From Promethearchaeota archaeon (GTDB taxonomy: Archaea; Asgardarchaeota; Thorarchaeia; Thorarchaeales; Thorarchaeaceae): a DNA stretch of 47,128 bases. Positions 37,377 to 46,482 of this stretch are shown here, piece after piece; the stretch's first letter is position 1; each line of letters begins with the position of its first letter. A program made the translations under genes and the position numbers. The stretch covers positions 1-47,128 of the forward strand of contig JALVPN010000041.1 of the NCBI GenBank assembly GCA_027031765.1, in the 5' to 3' direction. Below the pieces are notes generated by a model. The model had not been told where the DNA came from. It searched no databases and was given only the letters and a program-made list of their open reading frames with translations.

Positions 37377-38897
37377 TCATCGCATTTCACCCGGCGGCAG
37401 TACCGGTGGCCTCGGGGTCACCGGGTAGACGAACCTGTAGAGCACATTCAGCACCCTTGCTGATGCAGCCCCTGCTCTTGGTGACAGGCGGAGTCCCCGG
37501 ACGGGGTCTGCTGCAATCACAGCGTCAATGAGGTCGGCCGCACGCGTGAACTCGCGCCGCTCCCAGGCATAGAGGTGGCCGTCCTTCTCAACACAGTCGG
37601 GGTGGCGCCGTGAGAACTCTTCCACTGCCGCTTCCAGGTGCAGGGGTGGCCCCTTCCTGAGGTAGGTCGCCCCTATGGTCGGGTGTTCCACTATGACGCC
37701 AAGCGCGAGGGTCTCGCCATCAATCAGGACTTCGGTCAGCGACCTACCGAACCTGGGCTCGCCTGTCCTCTCCCGCAGCAGTGCCTTCTCAAGTCTCCTG
37801 CTGACCCGGTATAGCTTGTCTCGGAGTGTGGTGTAGTGTACGTCTCCGGTCATGACGAACTCGCGGGCGAAGGCGTGTGGGGCAAGCCACTCGGGCAGCG
37901 GGTCGGTGGGGATGGGCCTCTCAATGAACATCTGCTCCGCCTCCCTCGTGCTACTGGAGCTGAGCAGGTGCTCAAGGTGTGCGACCCGGTGGACGAGCCA
38001 CCTGTGACCCCGGGGGTCGAAACTTGATGCGACGTTCCGTCGTGGGTCTGTGGGGTCCACTATGAACAGCCGGTCATCCCTGAACGTCGGTACCTCTCTC
38101 AACTCAGCAAGGCCCCTACCAAGCGGGTCGACGGGCTCCTCTGACAGGCGGGCCAGCGCCCGCATTGCGCCTGTCAGGCCGCGTCTTGCTATCACCAGCA
38201 CCTCAATGGCGTACCCGGTGAAGCCCATCCGCCCCACTGCGCACATGTCCCCATAGGCATGAGAGGCACGCACAAATGACTTGAGCAGTCGTACGTCGTC
38301 CCGTAGCCTCTCGTCAAGGTGCTCGACAACGTACCGGGTGTGGTGTATGGTCCTGTCGACGGCGGTGACTGGTCCGAGGCGGGCAAGTTGTCCGGCCGGG
38401 ATGTCGAAGCAGCCGACGATGTCCACATCGAACCCCTCGTAGAGTAGCGACAGGTACGGGTGCTGCGAGTAGGTCTTCTGGATGTTGGAGGCGCCCAGTG
38501 CGCGTGCAGCCCCTGTGAACCACGTGCCCACAAGGCGGTCAAAGAGGGCGCTGAGTTGCTGCTGGCACTGGGCCCGGGGCAGTGAGAGTATGTCCTCATA
38601 GTCCTCGGGTCTGAGGGCCACGAACATGTCTATGTCAGACGCATCCCGCAGCTGGGTCTGTTTCCGCCCGGTGGAGCCCTGTGCCTCAATGAAAGAGTAT
38701 GAGATGCCGTGTTCCTCAGCCCATGTCCTGAGGGCCCCCTCTATGTTGTGGATTGCTATCTGTTGCTCCACGAGCTCGTCCTGTGTGGGCGTTATCTTTG
38801 CAAGCACGTGCTCTCTCAGTTGCTCCGGGACTTCCATGTCCACCACGGCCTGCACCGCAGGGCACGACCACTGCGGGGCCCCTGAACCCTGCTGCAC
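37377..38897 (-). CDS. cca: Archaeal CCA-adding enzyme (tRNA nucleotidyltransferase)
   Basis: QGSTGRKQTQLRDASDIDMFVAL, YSQHPYLSLLYEGFDVDIVGCFDI; upstream part of the ORF probably not translated. Confidence 0.9.
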   Translation of the reverse strand: MQQGSGAPQWSCPAVQAVVDMEVPEQLREHVLAKITPTQDELVEQQIAIHNIEGALRTWAEEHGISYSFIEAQGSTGRKQTQLRDASDIDMFVALRPEDYEDILSLPRAQCQQQLSALFDRLVGTWFTGAARALGASNIQKTYSQHPYLSLLYEGFDVDIVGCFDIPAGQLARLGPVTAVDRTIHHTRYVVEHLDERLRDDVRLLKSFVRASHAYGDMCAVGRMGFTGYAIEVLVIARRGLTGAMRALARLSEEPVDPLGRGLAELREVPTFRDDRLFIVDPTDPRRNVASSFDPRGHRWLVHRVAHLEHLLSSSSTREAEQMFIERPIPTDPLPEWLAPHAFAREFVMTGDVHYTTLRDKLYRVSRRLEKALLRERTGEPRFGRSLTEVLIDGETLALGVIVEHPTIGATYLRKGPPLHLEAAVEEFSRRHPDCVEKDGHLYAWERREFTRAADLIDAVIAADPVRGLRLSPRAGAASARVLNVLYRFVYPVTPRPPVLPPGEMR

Positions 38898-38947
38898 CCA
38901 TCACAGCTCACTTTTAAAGCGTCCTGCTGTGCGCCACAGACAGCGAC

Positions 38948-39457
38948 ATGTCGGACGGGCACACCATGACGGAAACGCTCCCAATTGCAATCACAGTCCT
39001 CCGGTGCGGCAGCGGGTTCGTGTTCCTGAGGCGGCGGAACCCACCGTATGAACACCTGTGGAGCCTTGTTGGTGGCAAGGTCAATGTGGGGGAGCATATC
39101 AGGAGTGCCGCCATACGCGAGGTCATGGAAGAGACCGGTGCCGATACCGTCCGCGACTACACGCTGAGGGGTGTCGTCTCAGAGCGCCTGCTTGACCACG
39201 ACGGCTCCCTCCTCGCACACTTCCTGATCTTCGTGGGACACGCCGAGATAGACTCGTTCGTGCCCTCGGGTCGGGAGGGCGAGCTCGCGCTCTTCACTCC
39301 GGCAGAGGTCGAGGCGCGCCGGGACGAGTTCCTGCCCTCTGACCTCGAAATGTTCAGGACAATGAGCACCCCCGGCTCCGGGACAGTCTTGTACGAGGCG
39401 GAGCTGGTACGGCTCGACAGGTATGTCCTCAGGTACTACAGGATGGCTGGGAATTGA
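38948..39457 (+). CDS. NUDIX hydrolase
   Basis: GGKVNVGEHIRSAAIREVMEETGAD Nudix-box-like motif. Confidence 0.85.
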   Translation: MSDGHTMTETLPIAITVLRCGSGFVFLRRRNPPYEHLWSLVGGKVNVGEHIRSAAIREVMEETGADTVRDYTLRGVVSERLLDHDGSLLAHFLIFVGHAEIDSFVPSGREGELALFTPAEVEARRDEFLPSDLEMFRTMSTPGSGTVLYEAELVRLDRYVLRYYRMAGN

Positions 39458-40494
39458 GGACTGGAGATATCGAAGTGCGTCCCCTTGCTGGGGAGAGCAT
39501 GGGTGTGCGGTCAATGTGCACAGAGGTCATCACACCTGACCTCCGCATTGTACTCGACCCATCGGCAGCGCTCTCCCGCAGGTCGGGCCTTGACCCACAC
39601 CCCACGGAGTACCGTCGTCTGCTCGCCACACTGGAGCAGGTCTTCAGGGCCGCAAGACGCGCTGATGTCCTGTTCATCTCCCACTACCACTATGACCACG
39701 TCCGCCCCGGCTTCACGGACTACCAGTACAACATGAGTTGCCGCGAGGAGCTCCTCCGCATGTTCGAGGGCAAGCATGTGCTGGCCAAGGACAACCGGTC
39801 AAAGATCAACCCCTCCCAGCGCAGACGGGGGTACTACTTTGAGAAGGACGTTGGACCAGTAGCCGTCGTACTCGAGTGGTGTGACGGCCGTACGTTCGAG
39901 TTCGGTGGCACACGCATAACGGTCTCACCTCCACTCCCACACGGCCCCGAGGGGACACGCCTCGGCTACGTTGTTGCAGCAACGGTCTCGCATGGCGACT
40001 CCGCCGTGGTATATGCCCCTGATGTCCAGGGGCCGGTCTCGTCCAGTTCCCTGCTGTACCTTGAGCGTCAGAAACCTGACCTGTGCATCGTGGGTGGCCC
40101 GCCGGTCTACCTGTCCCGGTTCACCGAAGAGAGCCGCAGCGCCGCGCGCGAGTCGCTCATCAGGCTCGCAACGGTCGTCCCGGTGCTTGTGGTCGACCAC
40201 CACCTGTTGCGCTCTGCGGACTGGGAGACGTGGCTGAGGCCGGTAGTCTATGCGGCCTCTCAGTACGGCCATCATGTCTACACTCTCGCCCACCTGGCAG
40301 GCCAGCCGCCAGACTGCCTCGAGAGCCGCCGTGCAGACCTGTACGCCGCATCCCCGCCGCCGCCAGAGTTCACTGGATGGACCGCACTGCCCCGGGACGC
40401 GAAGTCCAAGACGATGCCCCCAGTGGGCTCTCCGCCGCCAGCATGGTATTACGATAGAGACGACAAACCCTCTAATAGTATTGAGGAGGACTAG
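39454..40494 (+). CDS. Metallo-beta-lactamase-fold hydrolase (UPF0282-like)
   Basis: ADVLFISHYHYDHVRPG; VVYAPDVQGPVSSSSLLYLERQKPDLCIVGGPPVYLS; VVDHHLLR; TTG start overlapping the NUDIX stop. Confidence 0.8.
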   Translation: MRTGDIEVRPLAGESMGVRSMCTEVITPDLRIVLDPSAALSRRSGLDPHPTEYRRLLATLEQVFRAARRADVLFISHYHYDHVRPGFTDYQYNMSCREELLRMFEGKHVLAKDNRSKINPSQRRRGYYFEKDVGPVAVVLEWCDGRTFEFGGTRITVSPPLPHGPEGTRLGYVVAATVSHGDSAVVYAPDVQGPVSSSSLLYLERQKPDLCIVGGPPVYLSRFTEESRSAARESLIRLATVVPVLVVDHHLLRSADWETWLRPVVYAASQYGHHVYTLAHLAGQPPDCLESRRADLYAASPPPPEFTGWTALPRDAKSKTMPPVGSPPPAWYYDRDDKPSNSIEED

Positions 40495-40552
40495 ACATGA
40501 TGCCCCCAGCACCTGTTTCTGCTGCAGGACGTACCCTAGTAGGTGGGACTCG

Positions 40553-41140
40553 ATGGTGACGCCAGCGGTCGACTCAGATGATACCCGGAGCACCATGAGC
40601 TCCGATGTCTCCTCAACACGCGAGCTGCTACAACGCTTCAAGTCGGCAGTGAAGGAGGCCCACGGCCTACTTCAGGGCGAGGAGTACCAGCGGGCCATGG
40701 CACTGTACTTTGATGCCAGCCAGTCGGCAGACGAGATGTGCGAACGGTTCTTCACACTGCTCATGCGCACGGCCCCCAGCGATGCGCACCGCGTCCTACT
40801 TGTGGAGCTCCTCAGCTGGCGTCTCCGATACCTCACTGCACAGCACCAGTACCACCTGGCAGTGGCAAAGACCCTGACCGGCCTGCCAAGAGAAGAGTGG
40901 ATTGCACGGGTCGAGACAATAGTCATCCTCTCCCAGAGCCTCGTGGCAAAACTCCTCCCCGCACTGGAACTCGTCGGCTCGTCCTCACTCGGTCACAGGA
41001 TCCGCTCGCTCCTCGCTGACTGGACGGAGTCTGTCCGTGACCTTGTCACAAACCTCAGGAACTGGGGCCTCGCCAGCGCCCAGGCTGCACGTGTCCTGGA
41101 GTGGGCTATCGATAACAGACTTGTTGGTGACCGCACATAG
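40553..41140 (+). CDS. Hypothetical alpha-helical protein
   Basis: Internal Met of a 296-aa ORF; helical heptad-rich sequence, no recognised motif. Confidence 0.5.
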   Translation: MVTPAVDSDDTRSTMSSDVSSTRELLQRFKSAVKEAHGLLQGEEYQRAMALYFDASQSADEMCERFFTLLMRTAPSDAHRVLLVELLSWRLRYLTAQHQYHLAVAKTLTGLPREEWIARVETIVILSQSLVAKLLPALELVGSSSLGHRIRSLLADWTESVRDLVTNLRNWGLASAQAARVLEWAIDNRLVGDRT

Positions 41141-41226
41141 TGACTCAGCCCCTACTCGTGTGCTGTCCCATGTCCAAGAGCACCTGCATGGACAGTCCAG
41201 ACCAGACTACACCAGACCAGACCGAC

Positions 41227-41445
41227 TCACTCGGACTTGGACTTCCCCTCAACGCACGCAGTCGCGACCTCTGTATCGGCAATCTGATAGTGGCTGTCAA
41301 TATACACTATAAGGTAGTGGTCCTGATGTTTCACCACAATTGGTGCCGGGAACCGTTTCACGTCCTCCATGGCATTGTCAGGGATATTCCAGTAGATAGT
41401 CTCCTTGCACACGGGGCATTGGAGCCACTTCAGGCTTTCAGTCAT
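41227..41445 (-). CDS. Small CPVC-motif protein of unknown function
   Basis: MTESLKWLQCPVCKETIYWNIPDNAMEDVKRFPAPIVVKHQDHYLIVYIDSHYQIADTE; A+T-rich element near 41490-41510 upstream. Confidence 0.6.
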   Translation of the reverse strand: MTESLKWLQCPVCKETIYWNIPDNAMEDVKRFPAPIVVKHQDHYLIVYIDSHYQIADTEVATACVEGKSKSE

Positions 41446-42191
41446 CAGAACCACCTGTGTATGCCGACCGGCAGCGTGTGAATCAACAATCGTAGTAAAT
41501 AATGTTTTCTTGAACTATGTCTGGGCCGTCTTCTTGAATATGGCTGGTCAGTTCTGGGCACTGAAGAAGAGTGCGAGAAGTGGTATCCGGAGCAGGCTAC
41601 AGAGTGCAGCAACGGGAACAGAGCTGCCATGCGGGAGAGGAATCCTGGTACCTGCTGATAGCGTCATCATCTCGGATGGTATGAAGACTCTGACTTTCCC
41701 AAGATCACTCTTTGCAAATCCCTCCCGTGGACTCTTCTACCACTATCTCCGGAAAGACATCTCAGGTCCAAGATCCGAAGGGCTCTGGTCGACCTACCAT
41801 GTTCTGAACAACCGGACTTCACACCAGAAGCCATCCATCTTGCTGCAGGTACTGATGCTGGATCAATGCTATTGCAGGACAGCTCACAACCACCGCTGGA
41901 TGTCCATACTTGATAGGACCGTAGTTGGACGTTCTCGATTCCCAAGTAGGAAGAGCAATGCACGGAGCATAGGTCAGTCCTTGGGCCCTCATCTTGTGGG
42001 TACTAGTGTCCGAACGCCTTGGATGATGTCCCGAGTATTGCAGAGTATCGTAGTTGGATTCGGTTTGTTCCCATATGGTCATTCAACTCTCCCTGACAAC
42101 TCACACAGATAGTTGCATAGCTGCGGGATACGCACGGATGCCTTGTGGGGGATAGTATAGGGGCAGCACTGATTGCTAGTATCACAGTCGT

Positions 42192-42857
42192 CTATTCTGC
42201 TCCAGGTGAAACACGCCTCTGATAGTCACCAAGTATGGATTTTAGATGCAACATACCGCGCTCAGTAATCGTATCCCCACAGATGTAGTATGATGTCCTG
42301 CGTACTAGGAACGACATGCCAATGGCTAGTACTAGGAGAATGGCCCCACTACCAAGGACCGCATTGCCCAGTAGCAGGTATGCATTAGACGTGCCAAGGT
42401 AGAGCGGCACGGTGGTGTCATCGCCACGTCCAATCGCAATGTCCACAAGGCCAGAGATGATGAGGACGAGCGAGATGGACACACTCATGGGATGAGCAGC
42501 GACCGCAGCCATCCGCGATGCACAATAGCCCTCCGCAAGTATCCAGCGTCTTGCCTCTTCCAGGGCCTCATCACTTGGCCCGGGTCCGACTGCCTGTGCA
42601 ATCTTTGAGAACTTAAACGTGTCATAAGATGTGATGACCATAGACTCTGTAGTCTTCCAGAGATGGAACAGCGCTGCAAGACCCGCAAGATACGTGCCAA
42701 AGAGGAGCCAGTCCAAGTCCCCTGTGATATCCCAGTACCAGAGCCGCAGCTGTGTGAGGACTGCACTCACTGTAAACATGCCCACGACGACCCAGTACCA
42801 CCTTGCAGACCTATCAATCTCTCGTTCAATATGGGGGTTGAACCGCTTCACAGACAC
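42192..42857 (-). CDS. Membrane protein of unknown function
   Basis: MSVKRFNPHIEREIDRSARWYWVVVGMFTVSAVLTQL...; four hydrophobic helices; A+T-rich element 'ttatatgtaag' just upstream (minus strand). Confidence 0.6.
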   Translation of the reverse strand: MSVKRFNPHIEREIDRSARWYWVVVGMFTVSAVLTQLRLWYWDITGDLDWLLFGTYLAGLAALFHLWKTTESMVITSYDTFKFSKIAQAVGPGPSDEALEEARRWILAEGYCASRMAAVAAHPMSVSISLVLIISGLVDIAIGRGDDTTVPLYLGTSNAYLLLGNAVLGSGAILLVLAIGMSFLVRRTSYYICGDTITERGMLHLKSILGDYQRRVSPGAE

Positions 42858-43200
42858 CTCATTGGTCGCCTTACATATAAGTACCTCGCATCACAAATGC
42901 AAGATAGACCACTGATATGGCACAAGACGCCACAGGCCGAATAGATTGATGATGTCGAACAAGTTGGGATGTGACCATTGCTGCCAGCACAGCCGCGAGT
43001 GTGCCTCTTGTTGTCCATCCCTTGGCGCAGACCCCGATTGTTCCGTGAACAGTGCGTTCTGGAACACACTCTAGTCCTGTGCAGCTCCTGCGTGGCTGTT
43101 TGCCGCCTCTGTAGACGGTCTCTCCATGCCGTACACGTAATCCAAGCGAGTTGGGGCCTGGAACACTGGAATCGCCGTTTCGAGCCACAGGAGTCAATTA

Positions 43201-43233
43201 GTATACTCCAGAGTAAATTACTCGTGAGTATAC
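43201..43233. promoter_or_regulatory. 33-bp near-perfect palindrome, candidate operator/promoter
   Basis: GTATACTC-CA-GAGTAA-A-TTACTC-GT-GAGTATAC, ends 1 nt before ATG 43235. Confidence 0.7.
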
Positions 43234-43234
43234 A

Positions 43235-43348
43235 ATGTTCATAGACCGGGAGGCCGACATTGGTCTCCTCGAAGAAAGACTAGGGCTCAACAAGGCTGAG
43301 TTCATAGTCCTTCATGGGAGGCGAAGAATAGGGAAGACCCCGCTATAG
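43235..43348 (+). pseudogene. N-terminal remnant of an archaeal P-loop ATPase
   Basis: MFIDREADIGLLEERLGLNKAEFIVLHGRRRIGKTPL* : DRE start and Walker A (GRRRIGKT) typical of archaeal ATPases, then stop. Confidence 0.75.
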
Positions 43349-43449
43349 GTGGGAATTGCAGGTAGTATCTGCAGCGGGGGCTGAAACATTCATGCCTGAT
43401 ACTGTCGAGTTGACCCCTATTCTGTCGACACTTGACACCTACCAGTCCG

Positions 43450-43800
43450 ACTTGTTCATCACGAAGAACCGGCGCATTGCCCTGACCCATTGTGGCAATG
43501 TGTGGCTGGAAATGGACTCGCTCCTCTCACACCGAGAAGCGAGCCAGCGAGGGCGAGGGTCTAAGCATGATTGCCAGACGAATGGGTAATCCCGCCACCT
43601 GCCCGCCCCTCCTCCGTCAGGAGGCTGATGGCATTGCATGCTCCGCGGGACCTGAAGGCACCCACTCTGAAGGCCCTTGTATTTGAAGAACACCGTACAC
43701 CCAGCCATCCAGTCGATTGTGCGAGAGGCTGTGACGGGTGTGCGATGAGCAACACCTCTCAGCCTGTCGGCCGTAGCCCTGATGTCGTCTATGGTCACAG
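43450..43800 (-). pseudogene. N-terminal remnant of a threonine dehydratase/serine racemase-like PLP enzyme
   Basis: VTIDDIRATADRLRGVAHRTPVTASRTIDWMAGCTVFFKYKGLQ / GAFRSRGACNAISLLTEEGRAGGGITHSSGNHA / *TLALAGSLLGVRGA: three pieces separated by a frameshift and a stop. Confidence 0.75.
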
Positions 43801-43826
43801 CCAATCTGTGCACCCCTCGGGGGAGA

Positions 43827-44333
43827 CTATCCTCCGTACCGCTCGTACGATACGATCTTCTCAAGTGGCTCTCTTGAGCTCTCTGCGGTCTCCGCCGGAT
43901 ATCCTACCGGGAACGCACAGACCACGCGTAGACCCCTCGGAACCCCCAGTATCTCTCTGAACCTGTTCTCCATTGGTGTGTTACGCACACCGACCCAGCA
44001 TGTACCGAGGCCGAGGGCATATGCAGCCAAGAGCATGTTCTGCATTGCGTTGTGGGGGTCACAGAGATGGTACTTCTGATGTCTTGCCGGTATGGCTAGG
44101 ACGACTATGACCACCGGTGACTCTGCCATGAACCTCCCATAGGGATGCGCCTCCGCCAGACGCCTCCGGGTCTCTGCATCTCTGATGACGATGAAGTGCC
44201 ACGGTTGCCTGTTCGATGCCGATGGGGCCCACCGGCCCGCCTCGAGGATGGCCTGTATCTTCTCGTCCTCAACGGGGGTGTCCAGATACTTGCGGATGCT
44301 CCTCCGCTCGCGGATTGCCTGCAATACGTCCAT
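43827..44333 (-). CDS. Nitroreductase family protein
   Basis: MDVLQAIRERRSIRKYLDTPVEDEKIQAILEAGRWAPSASNRQPWHFIVI; GLGTCWVGV. Confidence 0.92.
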   Translation of the reverse strand: MDVLQAIRERRSIRKYLDTPVEDEKIQAILEAGRWAPSASNRQPWHFIVIRDAETRRRLAEAHPYGRFMAESPVVIVVLAIPARHQKYHLCDPHNAMQNMLLAAYALGLGTCWVGVRNTPMENRFREILGVPRGLRVVCAFPVGYPAETAESSREPLEKIVSYERYGG

Positions 44334-44788
44334 TGCTATCGTCCCCCACGACAGTATCCGACAGAATCAATCCTCCGTTCAGGGCCACGCACCACGGCAC
44401 GTAGTCCACCCTGTCCAGTACCCATAAGGCCACCACTCCCGACAACGTCATCTTCAGATGGCACAGACCGATGGACAGAGCTCCTCCTCACAACAAGCAC
44501 ATATGAGTTGGAGTGATATGATTGTCAGACCGCTGGGTGTGGCAGGCTGTTTCGAATACTGCTGCCTTGGGCCGGTATACCGCTAACAAGACTTCCCGCC
44601 AAGATTGACCTGAGCATATGATGTCTTCCTCGCGCTGTTACACCTCTTGAGGACTCGCATCACAGTTCGGCATTCGGTTTGAAGAGGAGGGAGCGTATAG
44701 ATGTGTACTGAACATGTCCGGATGGGATTTCACCGATACCGAGCATCTATGCATGGGCGTGGGTATGACGCGACGCCATCTTCCGTGT

Positions 44789-45814
44789 CTAGGTCGTCTG
44801 CCTGAACGGATCCAGCTGTTCGCCTAGGGGGCCAAAGGCGGCCTCTGCAGTATCCTCCATACTCCGCGGGATGACCAGGGTCTCGTGGAGCGTGTACCCC
44901 CTTGAGGTGACGAGGTTCTTCTGAGTCCGGACTGTCCCGGGGTACTCAGCCAAGAGGAACGCGCGGACAGGGCACGGCGCCTCGTCACGGATTAGGTCGA
45001 CGACTGCCTGGAGCGTGGAGCGGTTCATCTCCTTGATGGTCGGTGAGGCGAGGCGTGTGTCAACCTCTTGCTTGGTCTCGGGCGCCTTCAGTCTTCGTAG
45101 ACCATAGACCAGCAGCGACACCCCGGTGGCCACTGCTAGAAAGAGACCCACCATGAGCCACACGTAGAATTCACTGGGCAGCGAATAGGTGGTGATGATG
45201 AGGGGGAGCAGCCTCGCTACTTCAGCGACCACCGCTGTGATCAACAGCAGGGCCACACCGGCCACCATGTGCCCTGCACCCTTTATCCCTGACATGCTTG
45301 ACTTGATTGCCGAGTACCACTGTTCTCCTCGTTCCGGGAGCAACCGCCTGATGTATGAGGCGATGGTGTCAAAACCAGTACCCGTCTGGGTCTCCGGGGG
45401 TTGGTGGCCCTCAATCCTCCCTAGTTGAGAAATGCAGTTAGTGAGCATGTCCAAGAGCTGCAGTACTGCCGACAGGCTGAGCCTGTGGATGCCTCTCACG
45501 CCCATCGACCGCGCCATCCGTCTGCCCCGATATGCGCTCCTCACAGCAGTAGTGATGGCCACAACCCATGGGGCGAGGAACACTGCCCACGACACGAGCG
45601 GCGTCGTATCTCTCACGTCCGTCATCGAGAGGACGAGGAGGGCAAGAATGCTGACTGGAAAGGCTGCCAGCACAATGCAAAGGATTCTATGAGTCGGGGC
45701 GGTCTCATCGTAGATCCATGCCCGCTCCCCACGCAGATACGCACGCAGGTTTTCCTCGCATTGTTCCATCGGTCTCAAACCCGGGTCCTCCCAGCGGACA
45801 GAGCTGTCATCCAC
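44789..45814 (-). CDS. Membrane protein of unknown function
   Basis: 341-aa ORF with two N-terminal and two central TM segments, soluble C-terminus. Confidence 0.6.
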   Translation of the reverse strand: MDDSSVRWEDPGLRPMEQCEENLRAYLRGERAWIYDETAPTHRILCIVLAAFPVSILALLVLSMTDVRDTTPLVSWAVFLAPWVVAITTAVRSAYRGRRMARSMGVRGIHRLSLSAVLQLLDMLTNCISQLGRIEGHQPPETQTGTGFDTIASYIRRLLPERGEQWYSAIKSSMSGIKGAGHMVAGVALLLITAVVAEVARLLPLIITTYSLPSEFYVWLMVGLFLAVATGVSLLVYGLRRLKAPETKQEVDTRLASPTIKEMNRSTLQAVVDLIRDEAPCPVRAFLLAEYPGTVRTQKNLVTSRGYTLHETLVIPRSMEDTAEAAFGPLGEQLDPFRQTT

Positions 45815-46482
45815 TCGTCCCTGTCACCGTCAAGGGGATTACTCGGATGCCCGGACTCAGATGCAGGCACTAATAAACGGCTCTGCGCAGCTGGGGCAGC
45901 ACATTGCCCCGCTGAAACGGGCTTGTTGAGATGCGTGGGGACCACTCTGAGGACAACGATTCGTAGAGGCCAGCTCGCGCTGGTCGCCATCGGCCCGCGG
46001 ATGAGTCGGTCTGGAATCTGCTATGACCACACACCTGCATAGTGACGCGACTGCAGAGACTGGTCGTCACTATTGACAGGGACTTGCTCGTCGATAGTGG
46101 CTCCCTGAACATCACTGCCCGCAAGATTATCACCAGTCCACTGGTGGTCTTGCTGCCGTCTGTACCGCCTGCGGCCCCAACAGGCGGAGCCGGGGCCACA
46201 CACTGGCACAGTACCTTGCGGCCTGACTGTGGGTGGTACCGCCGCCTGAAATGGCAGCTCTCATCGCCATGGTCTCTGCCACCCGCAAGAAAAGAGCAGG
46301 CGCGGGTGACGAGCCACCTCCGTGGGCCCCCTCCCACTCTTCCCTCTCTCCTCTTCCTCTCTTCTCTCATTGAATCTGTTGATATGCGGTCTCCTGGGCG
46401 CTAGCGGAGTCCGACAGACTTTTCTGTGTCGTCGTCGTTCCCGAGTCCGAGAAGCCGCAGTTGGGGGCAAGACGCGTCGCCA

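Noticed and set aside
39925-40641. 238-aa minus-strand ORF opposite the MBL gene
   Set aside because: Antisense shadow; MBL motifs clear on the + strand.
41199-41226. Short CCAGACCAGAC direct repeat
   Set aside because: Two copies only, at a gene 3' end; too small to interpret.
46131-46146. Short palindrome CACCAGT-CC-ACTGGTG
   Set aside because: 7-bp arms in GC-rich sequence, no positional context; likely chance.
46042-46404. 120-aa plus-strand ORF starting MTRLQRLVVTIDRDLL
   Set aside because: Begins plausibly but quickly becomes low-complexity Pro/Ser/Leu over the pyrimidine tract; no supportable product.
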